In this document: piece by piece, positions 1 to 9,287 of the stretch
Layout: every line of letters begins with the position of its first letter
Numbering within the stretch: position 1 is the stretch's first letter
Assembly: GCA_002728135.1 (NCBI GenBank)
Contig: PBVE01000002.1
Span: 60,755 to 124,754, forward strand
DNA from: Rhodospirillaceae bacterium
GTDB taxonomy: Bacteria; Pseudomonadota; Alphaproteobacteria; UBA828
Reading direction: 5' to 3'
DNA length: 64,000 nucleotides
Notes under the pieces: model-generated
Databases searched by the model: none
Seen by the model: the letters and a program-made list of their open reading frames with translations, nothing else
What the model was told of the DNA's origin: nothing
Made by a program: the position numbers and the translations under genes

Positions 1-1300
1 GTAGTGCACTAACTATCATATCACCTACGTTAGTTAGAGGATGAAGATGTGACTTTGCATTAGGAAGAATTGCAGCTATATCTCTCGAACGCATAGGCCT
101 GATCTTTTCTCGGTCTAAAGCTAAGAGATCAGCAGACTCAAATTTTACTGAACCTGAATTGATTTCTAATGGAAAAGGTAAAAGCTTTAAAACTGACTTA
201 AGAAGTATAGTTTTCCCTGCCCCTGATTCGCCGACAATAGCTAAACTCTCTCCTGGGCCTATAGAGAAGCTAACGTCATTTAGTATTCCCTGATCATCGT
301 TTGGTCCTGCCTGAACAAAAATGTTATTAACTTCCAAAACTGGATTTTCAGCTGTAGACATAACCTCAAGCGGAACCTCAGTTGAAATATCACTTGTCGA
401 TGTTTTTTCTATTGATAACTTACGTCTACGATCACTACCGTCGCGGACAACACGGGGGTCGAGAACTTTATTTACCACCTCGCCGACAATACCAAAGGAA
501 AAAACTATTAACCCTAGTGCTACACCGGGGAAAAGTGCAGGCCACCATTGTCCAATGATTAAATACTTTGAACCGCTTGCAATCATTGCACCTAATTCAG
601 GGGTTGGAGGTTTAACACCGGCCCCAACAAAGCTTAAACCAGCTGTCAAAAGAATTGCGAACCCAACAGTTACAGAGACTTGAACAACAACCGTTGGAGT
701 GGCATTTGGTAATATATGACGAAAACCAAGTCTCATTTCGGTATTACCTACTGCACGGGCTGCCTCCGAGAAAGGCCTCTGGACAAGTGATAAAACTTCA
801 GATCGGACTAAGCGGACAAATACCGGCATGTTCACAAATGCAATGGCAATGATAATATTTACAAGACTACCACTGAAGACTGCCACCAATACCATTGCAA
901 AAACAAATACTGGGAAAGATTGTATTACCTCCAGTAGTCTCATGAAAATATCGGCACCTGCTGAAGAGATTGCACCCTTTCGGCTCTCATAGAGAGCCAC
1001 AACCACTCCAAGTGGAGAACCCAAAAATACTGACAATGCTGTAGCTATAACTGCAATTACAATATCAGTACGAGGGGCCGCTAGAACACGTGATAAAATA
1101 TCTATTCCATTTTCATCCGTGCCAAACCAGTGTGTGCCATTTGGTGGCACAAGCCGATTAGTTGGATCAGCAACCTCTGTAGGAAAAGGAGCAATCATTG
1201 GTCCAAAAACTGTAAGGAATATAAATCCTAACCACATAATTATTACGGCTAATTGCCATTTTGGCAAATCACGAAGAGTTACTTTTAATCGAAGCCACAT
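1..1300 (-). CDS. Fused peptide-type ABC transporter: DppC-like permease plus DppD-like ATPase (partial, runs off left edge)
   Basis: One uninterrupted frame of at least 433 residues joins two subunits that are normally separate. Residues 1-283 are a DppC-type inner-membrane permease: membrane segments near 17-37, 78-103, 124-160, 204-227 and 253-273, the EAA loop that contacts the ATPase at about 179-199, and a terminal LDPR motif at 280-283. A polar linker (284-318) leads into an ABC ATPase with Walker A GESGAGKT at 357-364. The expected Q-loop region reads ILPNAKSHLHPL, so the usual glutamine is proline. An in-frame ATG at 361-359, exactly where the ATPase domain begins, could act as an internal start. 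The gene follows the DppB-type permease by 13 bases and is probably the last or second-last of the importer operon. The start at 1300 is the first ATG after an in-frame stop; no strong ribosome site is seen. The ATPase C-terminus lies outside the window. Confidence 0.88.
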   Translation of the reverse strand, partial: MWLRLKVTLRDLPKWQLAVIIMWLGFIFLTVFGPMIAPFPTEVADPTNRLVPPNGTHWFGTDENGIDILSRVLAAPRTDIVIAVIATALSVFLGSPLGVVVALYESRKGAISSAGADIFMRLLEVIQSFPVFVFAMVLVAVFSGSLVNIIIAIAFVNMPVFVRLVRSEVLSLVQRPFSEAARAVGNTEMRLGFRHILPNATPTVVVQVSVTVGFAILLTAGLSFVGAGVKPPTPELGAMIASGSKYLIIGQWWPALFPGVALGLIVFSFGIVGEVVNKVLDPRVVRDGSDRRRKLSIEKTSTSDISTEVPLEVMSTAENPVLEVNNIFVQAGPNDDQGILNDVSFSIGPGESLAIVGESGAGKTILLKSVLKLLPFPLEINSGSVKFESADLLALDREKIRPMRSRDIAAILPNAKSHLHPLTNVGDMIVSAL

Positions 1301-1313
1301 ATTACCAAATCAC

Positions 1314-2354
1314 TCACGTGTCAGAGCCGCCTATCTTTATCCGTGGATCCATCGCAAAGTGCGCTAAATCAACAGCAAGATAGACTAGCATTGTAAAAAT
1401 TGCAGCAAATGAAACAAAGGCCTGGATAGGTGCATAATCTGCTGTAACAATTGCTTGAACAGCATATTGACCCAAACCACTTAAATTAAAAACTGTTTCT
1501 ACTAATACAGCACCACCCAAAAGAAACATCACAACAACGCCTGTAATAACAAGTGTAGGTCCTGATGCGACCCTAGCGGCACGAATAAAGATTGTGCGTG
1601 ACCTTAAACCTATGGCTTCTCCATAGGTTGTATAATCTGCTGTTAGTGCTCCCTCCATTTGACTTCTTAACATCTTGAAGATCGGTGCCCCATATACAAA
1701 TGCCAGAGTGAATACTGGCATTGCTAGGTGCCAGGCACCACTCCAAAATAAATCCCAATCTCCAGCAAAAAGTGAGTCTAATAAAATAGAACCTGTTACA
1801 AATGGCGGCTCGAAATCTAGTATGCCTAGCCGTCCCTCAGGGCCAGGCATAATCCCAGCATTAGTGAAGAAAATAAAAATTAATAAAAGCCCGAGCAAGA
1901 AGTCTGGTAATGCTCCTGCTAGCATACCGTAGCCAAAGGTAATATTTTGAAAAAAAACAACTATCCGATTTTTTGTTTTTGCTGCAGTTACAATAGCTAG
2001 CGGCACTAAAACAATGGCTACCAAAATAAGGGCTAAAACCATAACCTCAAGTGTAACAGGTATACGCTGTACCATATCGTCAATAACCATTGACCCATTT
2101 ACCCAAGACTCGCCTAGGTCAAAATCGGTAAAAATATTTTGCAACCAAATCCAATATTGTTCAGGAATAGGACGATCATAAAATAGTTTTGCATTTAATG
2201 CCTCAATAGCAGACTCAGGTGCAAGAGGTCCCAAGGACATCCTTGCTGGATTGCCAGGTAACATACGAACGAGTGTAAAAGTAATAAATGAAATCAGAAG
2301 AACCTGGGGTATTAAAAATATCAGGCGTCGTCCGATATAAATAAGTATGCGCAT
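1314..2354 (-). CDS. DppB/OppB-type ABC transporter permease
   Basis: This 346-residue inner-membrane permease subunit belongs to the peptide/nickel importer class. It begins with the usual RILIYIGRRLIFLIPQVLL first helix, followed by the conserved LVRMLPGNPA stretch and a periplasmic loop (FDLGESWVNG) typical of DppB. Further hydrophobic segments follow, then the cytoplasmic EAIGLRSRTIFIRAARV EAA loop, and the protein ends in a MDPRIKIGG tail. A TTG three codons upstream (2363) is also possible; the ATG at 2354 matches family starts better. It lies between the binding protein and the fused permease/ATPase gene, so the three genes look like one leftward operon. The substrate is not readable from the sequence; the family carries di- and oligopeptides, nickel, opines and other amino-acid derivatives. 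Confidence 0.93.
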   Translation of the reverse strand: MRILIYIGRRLIFLIPQVLLISFITFTLVRMLPGNPARMSLGPLAPESAIEALNAKLFYDRPIPEQYWIWLQNIFTDFDLGESWVNGSMVIDDMVQRIPVTLEVMVLALILVAIVLVPLAIVTAAKTKNRIVVFFQNITFGYGMLAGALPDFLLGLLLIFIFFTNAGIMPGPEGRLGILDFEPPFVTGSILLDSLFAGDWDLFWSGAWHLAMPVFTLAFVYGAPIFKMLRSQMEGALTADYTTYGEAIGLRSRTIFIRAARVASGPTLVITGVVVMFLLGGAVLVETVFNLSGLGQYAVQAIVTADYAPIQAFVSFAAIFTMLVYLAVDLAHFAMDPRIKIGGSDT

Positions 2355-2439
2355 AAATGCCAACCATTTTCGAGTGAAGTGGCGACGTAAATATTCTACG
2401 CCGCCACTACACTAATTTTGTATCTAATTACGGTTATAA

Positions 2440-4104
2440 TTACTCCGCAATAGACATTTCGTTAACATGATAATACTGAGTGGTATACCAACGGAAACCG
2501 CTGACTGCCCTAGATAAGCCAACAGCAAAATACTGCTCGCCAATCCACCCTAGAGGTGCAAGATCATGGATATGTTCTTGTATCCCAGCATGGCACTCAA
2601 TGCGTGCTTTTGCATCAACCTCGCCCTCACATTTCTTGAGGGTAGCATCCACCTTTTCATCACTAAAGTTATGATAGTTAACTAATGCATTTGTTGGCCA
2701 AACCAATTTTAAAGCATAGTTAATATCTGGCTGGATAGGCATATCTGTCCACAGACCCAATGAAGCCTTCTTACTCATAATGAGATCAGAATGTGCAGCA
2801 ACTGGGAGCTTTTTCAACGTTAGATTAATTCCCGCCGCTTTGAAAGCACTCTGCAGCAATATTGCTATAGATTCTTGAGTTGCTTCAGCTGCACTGAATG
2901 CAAATTCGGCGTCGAATCCATCAGCATATCCAGCTTCAGCCAAGAGTGCCTTAGCTTTTTCAATATTGTAGTCATACTTTAACCACTTATCATATCCGGG
3001 ATATGTACTTGGCATTACACCCTGCCATACATTCATCATCCCATGATAAATATTGTTTGCTATAGCCTCACGATCAATCAAGTGATTGATTGCCTGACGG
3101 ACTTTAACGTTATCATATGGGGGCAATGTATTGTTAATAACAACCCACATAGACTGATTACCGCGGACTGCAACACCCCGAGCTTTGTCAGAAGAATCTA
3201 ATGACAAAATTTCATCAGGAGTTAGTCCTTCAGCCATATGAACTTTACCTTGTTGCAATAAAGCTACACGGTTTGCTGACTCAGGAACCACGAGATAAAT
3301 TATTTTTTTAATCTCGGGAGCTCCACGCCAATATTGTTCATTAGACTCCATAACAACACGTTTTCCTGGAGACCACTCAGTGATTTTATAGGCTCCGAAT
3401 CCGCCTCCATTAGTTGCCACCCACTTATCAGCCCAAGGATCGTCTTCTGTTGCGTGCTTCATTACTTCAGTTGAATCTAGGAAAGCATCATAATAGTTTG
3501 TGAAACGCTTACACCCTAAAGGCATCCCAGCAGAAGATGTGATTTCAACAGTATGATCATCTATTTTGGTATAACCACCTGATTCTGGTGGATTGATAGT
3601 TTGACCCGGTAAATTGAGCAGAAACTCAAGAAAGTTGTTGATAGCCCCTGTTGCCTTACCACGTTCAATTCTCCATAGCATATCATCAGCTGTGAACTCA
3701 TTGCCCCATGGAGAAATTACACCCTTGCGAAGATGATATACGGCACGTTTTCCGTCTGCATCCAATTCACACTTTTCAATAATTCCTGGAACTAATTTTT
3801 GTGCTCCGAAATAATCAGGGTATGCAAAACCTGGAATCGTTGAAGGATCCCAACCAGCTCCAGTTTTAAATGGGAAGTCAACCCATTCCCAACTCATTCC
3901 ATCTTCCATAACCTGTGCACCCATACTCCAAGTAGTTGGGCTTACATGTTTATCTAAATCAATTCCTTGCGGCAAACCACCAATGGCTATTACCATTGTG
4001 TCTTTGCCAGCCTCCGCTTTATCTATCGACATATAACCACCGACTAAGATAGCGAATACTGCGGTAGCCTTTATTAGGCTCCTAAATGTCTTATTAATAG
4101 ACAT
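2440..4104 (-). CDS. Periplasmic substrate-binding protein of peptide/nickel ABC importer (SBP_bac_5)
   Basis: A 554-residue family 5 extracellular solute-binding protein. The N-terminus is a Sec signal peptide (basic start, hydrophobic core near residues 11-25, AEA cleavage site near 30-32). The mature part has typical family motifs such as the YHLRKGV segment, the FGAYKITEWSPGKRV segment and the VRQAINHLIDREAIA helix near the middle. A strong ribosome site (GGAGGGAG) lies about seven bases before the ATG at 4104. It is the first gene of the leftward importer operon (binding protein, DppB permease, fused DppC-DppD). It should deliver its ligand to the permease pair in the inner membrane. The ligand is unknown; peptides, opines or other amino-acid conjugates are plausible given the family. 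Confidence 0.95.
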   Translation of the reverse strand: MSINKTFRSLIKATAVFAILVGGYMSIDKAEAGKDTMVIAIGGLPQGIDLDKHVSPTTWSMGAQVMEDGMSWEWVDFPFKTGAGWDPSTIPGFAYPDYFGAQKLVPGIIEKCELDADGKRAVYHLRKGVISPWGNEFTADDMLWRIERGKATGAINNFLEFLLNLPGQTINPPESGGYTKIDDHTVEITSSAGMPLGCKRFTNYYDAFLDSTEVMKHATEDDPWADKWVATNGGGFGAYKITEWSPGKRVVMESNEQYWRGAPEIKKIIYLVVPESANRVALLQQGKVHMAEGLTPDEILSLDSSDKARGVAVRGNQSMWVVINNTLPPYDNVKVRQAINHLIDREAIANNIYHGMMNVWQGVMPSTYPGYDKWLKYDYNIEKAKALLAEAGYADGFDAEFAFSAAEATQESIAILLQSAFKAAGINLTLKKLPVAAHSDLIMSKKASLGLWTDMPIQPDINYALKLVWPTNALVNYHNFSDEKVDATLKKCEGEVDAKARIECHAGIQEHIHDLAPLGWIGEQYFAVGLSRAVSGFRWYTTQYYHVNEMSIAE

Positions 4105-4300
4105 CCCAGTCTCCCTCCTTTATAGATCACCTCTAACTAACATTGTTAATAATCATAACTAACCCAAGAAATTAGGGTTAAAAACATACAATATTAGAGA
4201 TTGTCATTGTAAATGCAAAGAAACAAGTAGGATTCTTAATTAATTTGCATTTTTATCAAAAAAAAAACGAAATTTTAGAATTTATAATTGAATTATTGTA

Positions 4301-5230
4301 TCAAGATTTTTTCTTTATTTGACCATAATTAACTAGAAATACCCCAGCAAACATCATAATTACCGCACCCCAGATGAATATACTTGGTTTTTCACCAAAA
4401 ATTACTACCCCCCACCCAATGCTGGATAAAACAATCACATAATTAGATGGAGTAAAAAACACTGGTCCAGCATTTCTAACAATCTCAAGAAACATCCACC
4501 AAATTGCAAGGTTTATCAAAATAGCTGTTATCAGGGCATAATTGCCAAGCATCATATCAGCAGGAGGAATCCAATACTCACCAGAAATAAGCATTATTGG
4601 GAGCATAACTAAGGATCCACCAAGTAATATGCCTGCAGAAAGAGCAAGCGAGGATACTTTTGGAGGCCGAATAATAGCGGCAAATACATTTGTTGCTGCA
4701 AAACATATTGGTGCTATCAGGGCAATCAAAAGCCAGCTGGCCATTGATGGATCAGGCAAACTTGCATCAGGTAAATAGACAAGTAAAACACTGCCAAAGC
4801 CGATTAATATCCCTAGAACCCTTAGCCAAGCAAATTTTTCAATTTTTAGAACTGTTGAAAAGATGTATGTAAATACAGGTGACATAACAACAACAAGTCC
4901 AATAACACCTGCTGGTAGTTTTGATGCTGTCCATGTAAGCAGAGCCAGTGGGGCTGCAATACCGGTGGTCCCCATCACTGCAAAAACAAATAAACTTTTG
5001 GGTGATAGCTTTGGAAATTCCCGCAAGCAAATGCAGAGCAAAAGAAGTATTACTCCTGCAATAAATGAATACCAAAAAATATAAGCAAAAACTGGGATTC
5101 CACTATCTACGGCCCATTTATTTGCAACAAAATGCATTCCGTAGATTATTCCGTTGAGAAAAAGTAATAATATAAGCCAAGATTTATCTGGGTTTATAGC
5201 GGATCTAAATATGTGATTCTCTTCACTCAT
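4301..5230 (-). CDS. DMT superfamily (EamA) transporter
   Basis: A 309-residue protein made almost entirely of about ten hydrophobic segments in two homologous halves, the drug/metabolite transporter pattern. Typical pieces are the LAIWWMFLEIVRNAG segment and the YVIVLSSIGWGVVIFGEKPS segment in the second EamA repeat. Family members export amino acids, nucleosides or drugs; the substrate cannot be inferred. It is a single leftward gene about 195 bases upstream, in the sense of gene order, of the ABC importer operon. The start codon region carries a 17-base tandem duplication (see the repeat entry), which places a second ATG out of frame just upstream. Confidence 0.92.
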   Translation of the reverse strand: MSEENHIFRSAINPDKSWLILLLFLNGIIYGMHFVANKWAVDSGIPVFAYIFWYSFIAGVILLLLCICLREFPKLSPKSLFVFAVMGTTGIAAPLALLTWTASKLPAGVIGLVVVMSPVFTYIFSTVLKIEKFAWLRVLGILIGFGSVLLVYLPDASLPDPSMASWLLIALIAPICFAATNVFAAIIRPPKVSSLALSAGILLGGSLVMLPIMLISGEYWIPPADMMLGNYALITAILINLAIWWMFLEIVRNAGPVFFTPSNYVIVLSSIGWGVVIFGEKPSIFIWGAVIMMFAGVFLVNYGQIKKKS

Positions 5231-5247
5231 AGATTCTCTTCACTCAT
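5215..5247 (-). repeat. 16-base tandem duplication spanning the start codon of the DMT transporter
   Basis: Read on the minus strand, ATGAGTGAAGAGAATC occurs at 5247-5232 and again at 5230-5215, separated by a single T. The period of 17 puts the upstream ATG out of frame. It opens a six-codon reading frame whose TGA (5229-5227) overlaps the true ATG (5230-5228) in an ATGA arrangement. The upstream copy also supplies a GAAGAGAA purine tract at about the right distance to serve as ribosome site for the real start. Confidence 0.9.
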
Positions 5248-5377
5248 AAATGGGCCTACTGTCATTTTTAAAACATTAAGCTTTGGTAATTATTAGTAAT
5301 CTGTATTAGTAAAAATAACTTATATAAAGATAAATCCTACCTTTCCATGAATTAATTAGTTTTTAAAATCATATTAA

Positions 5378-6613
5378 CTACTTACCTAATATAGTTATAC
5401 AGCATGTTGCTTCCTCAATTCCATAAATTCCTCCGCCATTCTCTGCTATAGCAAAACGAGCACCATCTACTTGCCTATCCCCACATTCCCCTCTGAGTTG
5501 ATTGCTTAATTCATAGATCTGCCCTAGTCCTGTTGCTCCTATGGGGTGGCCTTTAGACTCTAACCCGCCAGATGGATTTATAGGGATACGCCCGCCAAGT
5601 TTGCTTTGACCACTTTCAGCTAGACTTCCTCCTTCACCAAATTCACATAATCCTAAACACTCTGATTGCGTAATTTCACCCATCGCCGTTGCATCATGAA
5701 CTTCAGCAACATCAATTTCGCCAGGGCCTATACCAGCAACTTCATAAGCATTTCTTGCCGCACGTCTGGTGATGTGATTCTCCAGATCCTCTGGTGATCT
5801 CTTGATACCTGTGCCCATGGCTGAAGCTAAAATACGAATGGCCCTCTTATTATCGAAGTGCTTAAGTGCATCTTCAGAACACACTACAGCAGCAGCACCT
5901 CCATCCGAAATTGGCGAACACATTGGAAGTGTTAATGGCCATGAAATCAGCCGGGCATCAAGAACCTCATCTATACTTGCCTCAAAGTTAAATTGAGATT
6001 TTGGATTCATTGTAGAGTGCCAGTGGTTTTTTGAAGCAACAGCAGCAAGCTGCCGTTGTGTCAAATCAAACATTTTCATATGCTGTTTTGCAAAACATGC
6101 GTAGACGTCCATAAATGGGCTACGTTGCTGATTTGGGATTATTTCGTCTGGTGGAGGATTCACTCCCTCGCCCAATTTCTCCAGAGCTGCAAATTCTTCC
6201 TCTCTTCTATGAACATCAATTGCTCCATCAAATATTTCAAAGGATTTTGACTTATCCTCGGAATACATTTTGTCCACACCAACAGCTATAGCAACTTCCA
6301 CAACACCTGCTTTTATAGCTGTGACAGCACCATTTAAGGCTGTTGATGCACTTGCACATGCATTTTCAACATTGGTCATAGGAATACCTTCAAAACCCAT
6401 ATTCCTTAGTGCCATCTCACCAGGCACTAAAAACTGTCCCTCAATAACACCTTGTGTTGTGTTCGAAAACCAGGCTGCTTCGATATCTGTGATCACAGCA
6501 TCAGCGTCAGTAAGGGCAGCATCAACAGCCTCTCTCGTTAAATCCTTTACAGATTTATCAAAGAACTTACCAAATGAAGTCATCCCAACACCGACAAGGT
6601 ACACATTGCCCAT
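5378..6613 (-). CDS. Thiolase-like protein, SCP-x / acetyl-CoA acetyltransferase family
   Basis: A 411-residue thiolase-fold protein. It carries the nucleophile motif ENACASAS near residue 86, the EVHDATAMGEI histidine segment, and the conserved NPSGGLESKGHPIGATG motif near the C-terminus. These fit the SCP-x/lipid-transfer thiolase branch rather than the biosynthetic PhaA/AtoB branch. Members often act on side chains of sterol-like or branched acyl-CoAs, and usually have a separate OB-fold (DUF35) partner, which is not adjacent here. A good GGAG ribosome site precedes the ATG. Leftward single gene, divergent from the mechanosensitive channel. The acyl substrate is unknown. Confidence 0.9.
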   Translation of the reverse strand: MGNVYLVGVGMTSFGKFFDKSVKDLTREAVDAALTDADAVITDIEAAWFSNTTQGVIEGQFLVPGEMALRNMGFEGIPMTNVENACASASTALNGAVTAIKAGVVEVAIAVGVDKMYSEDKSKSFEIFDGAIDVHRREEEFAALEKLGEGVNPPPDEIIPNQQRSPFMDVYACFAKQHMKMFDLTQRQLAAVASKNHWHSTMNPKSQFNFEASIDEVLDARLISWPLTLPMCSPISDGGAAAVVCSEDALKHFDNKRAIRILASAMGTGIKRSPEDLENHITRRAARNAYEVAGIGPGEIDVAEVHDATAMGEITQSECLGLCEFGEGGSLAESGQSKLGGRIPINPSGGLESKGHPIGATGLGQIYELSNQLRGECGDRQVDGARFAIAENGGGIYGIEEATCCITILGK

Positions 6614-6798
6614 AATATTAACTCCCGTGTTTCAATATTCGAATAATAGCCTATTATTCTAGTCAAAATTTGTTATTACAATAATTAATACACATGCCTC
6701 ATTAAAAAGAGACTTTTAGTGTCAAATGCAAAAATAAAAAATATTTGTTAAATTAATAACACAGTTAGGCAACCTAAGACAGGATAGCGGAGATTAAT

Positions 6799-8052
6799 TT
6801 GCTAAATCAAAGAGTGGATGAAATTTTTGGAGACGCAGTTTGGAGTTACCCTGTTCTTCTTGTAGGAGCAGCTTTACTTGCCTATTTCCTAGTAAGGTTT
6901 GCAGCTGTCCCACTAGTCTATCGAGCTATAGCACGTACACCAAGTCAATGGGATGACCTCATTGCACAGCGCGGAATATTTAAACTCACCGCTTACCTTG
7001 CTCCTGCTATCATTTTATATGTAGGAGCTGCCCATTACCCTGAGATGATTGGGCTTGGCAGACGCGTTATTCTCGCATTTATTTTTCTTATAATTACTCT
7101 AATGCTTGCTAGGCTGCTAACCGCAGCAATGGATATATATCAACTCTATCCAGTTTCGGCAGAACGTCCCATTAAGGGGTACATACAACTAGGTAAACTC
7201 TTAGTATATTTATTAGGTGCTATTATTGTCATTAGTATCTTAGTTGACCGATCACCATGGGGGATATTAGGTGGATTGGGTGCTATTACTGCTGTTTTAC
7301 TACTTGTATTTAGAGATACTATTCTCTCCCTAATCGCTAGTATACAATTAGTTTCAAATGATTTGGTTCGTAAAAGTGATTGGATTGAAATGCCACAGTT
7401 TGGTGTAGATGGTGAAGTAGTAGATATGGCCCTACATTCTGTGAAAGTAAGAAACTGGGACAATACTTACGTTTCAATCCCCACTTATAAAATCATGGAA
7501 AACTCATTTAAGAACTGGCGTGGAATGAGTGATTCTGGAGGCCGAAGAATCAAACGTAGTTTGCTTATCGACCAAGCCAGTGTAAAGTTTTGTGATGATG
7601 AAATGATGTCGCGATTTAAAACCTTCAAACGCCTTGAATCTTACCTCAAAACAAAACAGGCTGAACTTGCCTCAGCAAATGCTGGATTGGATGAAGATGA
7701 AATAGCAGCCCTACCAATAAACCGGCGAGCCCTGACTAATCTGGGCACCTTTCGAGCCTATTGCCAAGCATATTTGGAAGAGAGTTCGCGTTTTCGTAAT
7801 GACATGACATTGATGGTGAGACAATTGGCACCTTCTGCACAAGGCTTACCCTTAGAAATATACGCTTTTACCAATGATACTAACTGGGTTCGTTATGAAG
7901 GAATTCAATCTGACTTGATCGATCACCTTCTAAGTGTCCTACCCTTTTTTGAGCTTAAAGTTTTTCAAAACCCTACAGGTGCAGACTTTAGCAAAAACCT
8001 TGGACCCAGATATCCTATTAGTGAAGATAAACGAACAAAAATAGATTCCTAA
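6799..8052 (+). CDS. Mechanosensitive channel, MscS family (YbdG-like)
   Basis: A 417-residue inner-membrane protein, close to the size of E. coli YbdG. Four to five membrane segments fill residues 15-170; the pore-lining helix is the glycine- and alanine-rich GGLGAITAVLLLVFRD stretch. The cytoplasmic beta-domain follows with typical DWIEMPQFGVDGEVV and VSIPTYKIMENSFKNWRGM segments and the SGGRRIKRS motif characteristic of the YbdG branch. It would release solutes under hypo-osmotic shock. The start is TTG at 6799, supported by a GGAG tract about eight bases upstream; no ATG fits as well. Transcribed alone, divergent from the thiolase gene and convergent with the peroxiredoxin gene. Confidence 0.93.
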   Translation: MLNQRVDEIFGDAVWSYPVLLVGAALLAYFLVRFAAVPLVYRAIARTPSQWDDLIAQRGIFKLTAYLAPAIILYVGAAHYPEMIGLGRRVILAFIFLIITLMLARLLTAAMDIYQLYPVSAERPIKGYIQLGKLLVYLLGAIIVISILVDRSPWGILGGLGAITAVLLLVFRDTILSLIASIQLVSNDLVRKSDWIEMPQFGVDGEVVDMALHSVKVRNWDNTYVSIPTYKIMENSFKNWRGMSDSGGRRIKRSLLIDQASVKFCDDEMMSRFKTFKRLESYLKTKQAELASANAGLDEDEIAALPINRRALTNLGTFRAYCQAYLEESSRFRNDMTLMVRQLAPSAQGLPLEIYAFTNDTNWVRYEGIQSDLIDHLLSVLPFFELKVFQNPTGADFSKNLGPRYPISEDKRTKIDS

Positions 8053-8105
8053 AAACAACTTATTTGGATATAAAACCGCAATTTAAAAATCTCTTATTAG
8101 AATCA

Positions 8106-8765
8106 TTAATCTGGCTGAGGTACTATCCTTAAGTAAGGCTTAGGGGATTCCCAACCATTAGGAAATTTTTTCTTCGCATCTTCATCTGAAACCGCCGGAA
8201 CAATGATGACGTTCTCACCTTGTTTCCAATTTACAGGAGTTGCAACCTGATGTGTCGCTGTGAGCTGACAAGAATCAAGCAAACGAAGTACCTCATCAAA
8301 ATTACGGCCTGTACTCATTGGGTAAGTTAGCATTGCTTTAATTTTTTTATCGGGACATATTATAAAAACAGAACGAACTGTTGCATTTGTAGCGGCCGTA
8401 CGACCTTCGAAATTTCCTGATTCATCTTCTGGCAACATATCGTAAGCTTTTGCAACTGATAGATCCGTATCACCAATAAGGGGATAATTTACTGCAGTAC
8501 CTTGAGTTTCTTCTATATCCCCAACCCAACGTTCGTGATCTGAAACTGGATCTATACTCAGTCCAATCACCTTACAATTACGTTTCTGAAATTCTGGCTT
8601 AAGCCTTGCCATGTAACCCAACTCTGTGGTGCATACAGGAGTAAAATCTTTCGGGTGTGAAAATAAAATTGCCCAACTGTCACCTATCCATTCATGAAAA
8701 GTTATTACACCTTCAGTTGTATCGGCTTTAAAATTAGGGGCTTCAGCATTTATTCTCAACGTCAT
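8106..8765 (-). CDS. 1-Cys peroxiredoxin (Prx6 type)
   Basis: A 219-residue peroxiredoxin reducing hydrogen peroxide and organic peroxides in the cytoplasm. The active-site motif HPKDFTPVCTTE places the peroxidatic cysteine at residue 45 from this start. The Prx6-type arm follows, with SIDPVSDHERWVGDIEE and a C-terminal WKQGENVIIVPAVSDEDA extension typical of the 1-Cys class. I prefer the ATG at 8765, because the bases of the upstream ATG codon region (8777) form its GGAGA ribosome site; starting at 8777 would add METQ. A single leftward gene. Sarcosine oxidase encoded elsewhere in this window makes peroxide, but no link is shown. Confidence 0.94.
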   Translation of the reverse strand: MTLRINAEAPNFKADTTEGVITFHEWIGDSWAILFSHPKDFTPVCTTELGYMARLKPEFQKRNCKVIGLSIDPVSDHERWVGDIEETQGTAVNYPLIGDTDLSVAKAYDMLPEDESGNFEGRTAATNATVRSVFIICPDKKIKAMLTYPMSTGRNFDEVLRLLDSCQLTATHQVATPVNWKQGENVIIVPAVSDEDAKKKFPNGWESPKPYLRIVPQPD

Positions 8766-8936
8766 CTGGGTCTCCATGTTTTGAAATAGAACTTTTCTTT
8801 AAAAATAAAGATTGAGAGATAATAAAGAAAAACCTTCAGGTAACAAACCATTTTCTATATCCATTCAGTGTTATAGTCAAATATACATAGATTAATATCA
8901 AAATGTGCAATTAATAAAAATGGCTACAACCGGAAG

Positions 8937-9012
<76 letters not shown>

Positions 9013-9287
9013 TTAATATTTCATAGTAAAATTAGGTTCTTGGAGCATAAAACCCTCCATAACCTATATAAAACTCCTAAATATATAACTCTCGCTGTAA
9101 ATGTATAACTTTTAAAATCCTGAAACCAGCACAATATTAATTTAACTCACAACTTATCTCAAAGTACTTATTTGATTTTACATTCGAGCACCTTATAACT
9201 TTAACTGGATAAATTTCCAAGTTGAATTAACTGAAAATTTACTTAAATTCGAGCTGGTAAAGTATATGCTGCTTTGCATAAACATTT

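Noticed and set aside
321-1367. Open frames on the plus strand opposite the fused ABC transporter gene.
   Set aside because: They have no domain content and mirror the real minus-strand coding frame; they are shadows.
9013-9287. The 275-base gap between tRNA-Phe and the amidohydrolase gene as a possible RNA or small gene.
   Set aside because: Only very short frames, no stable hairpin with a T-run and no recognised RNA motif.
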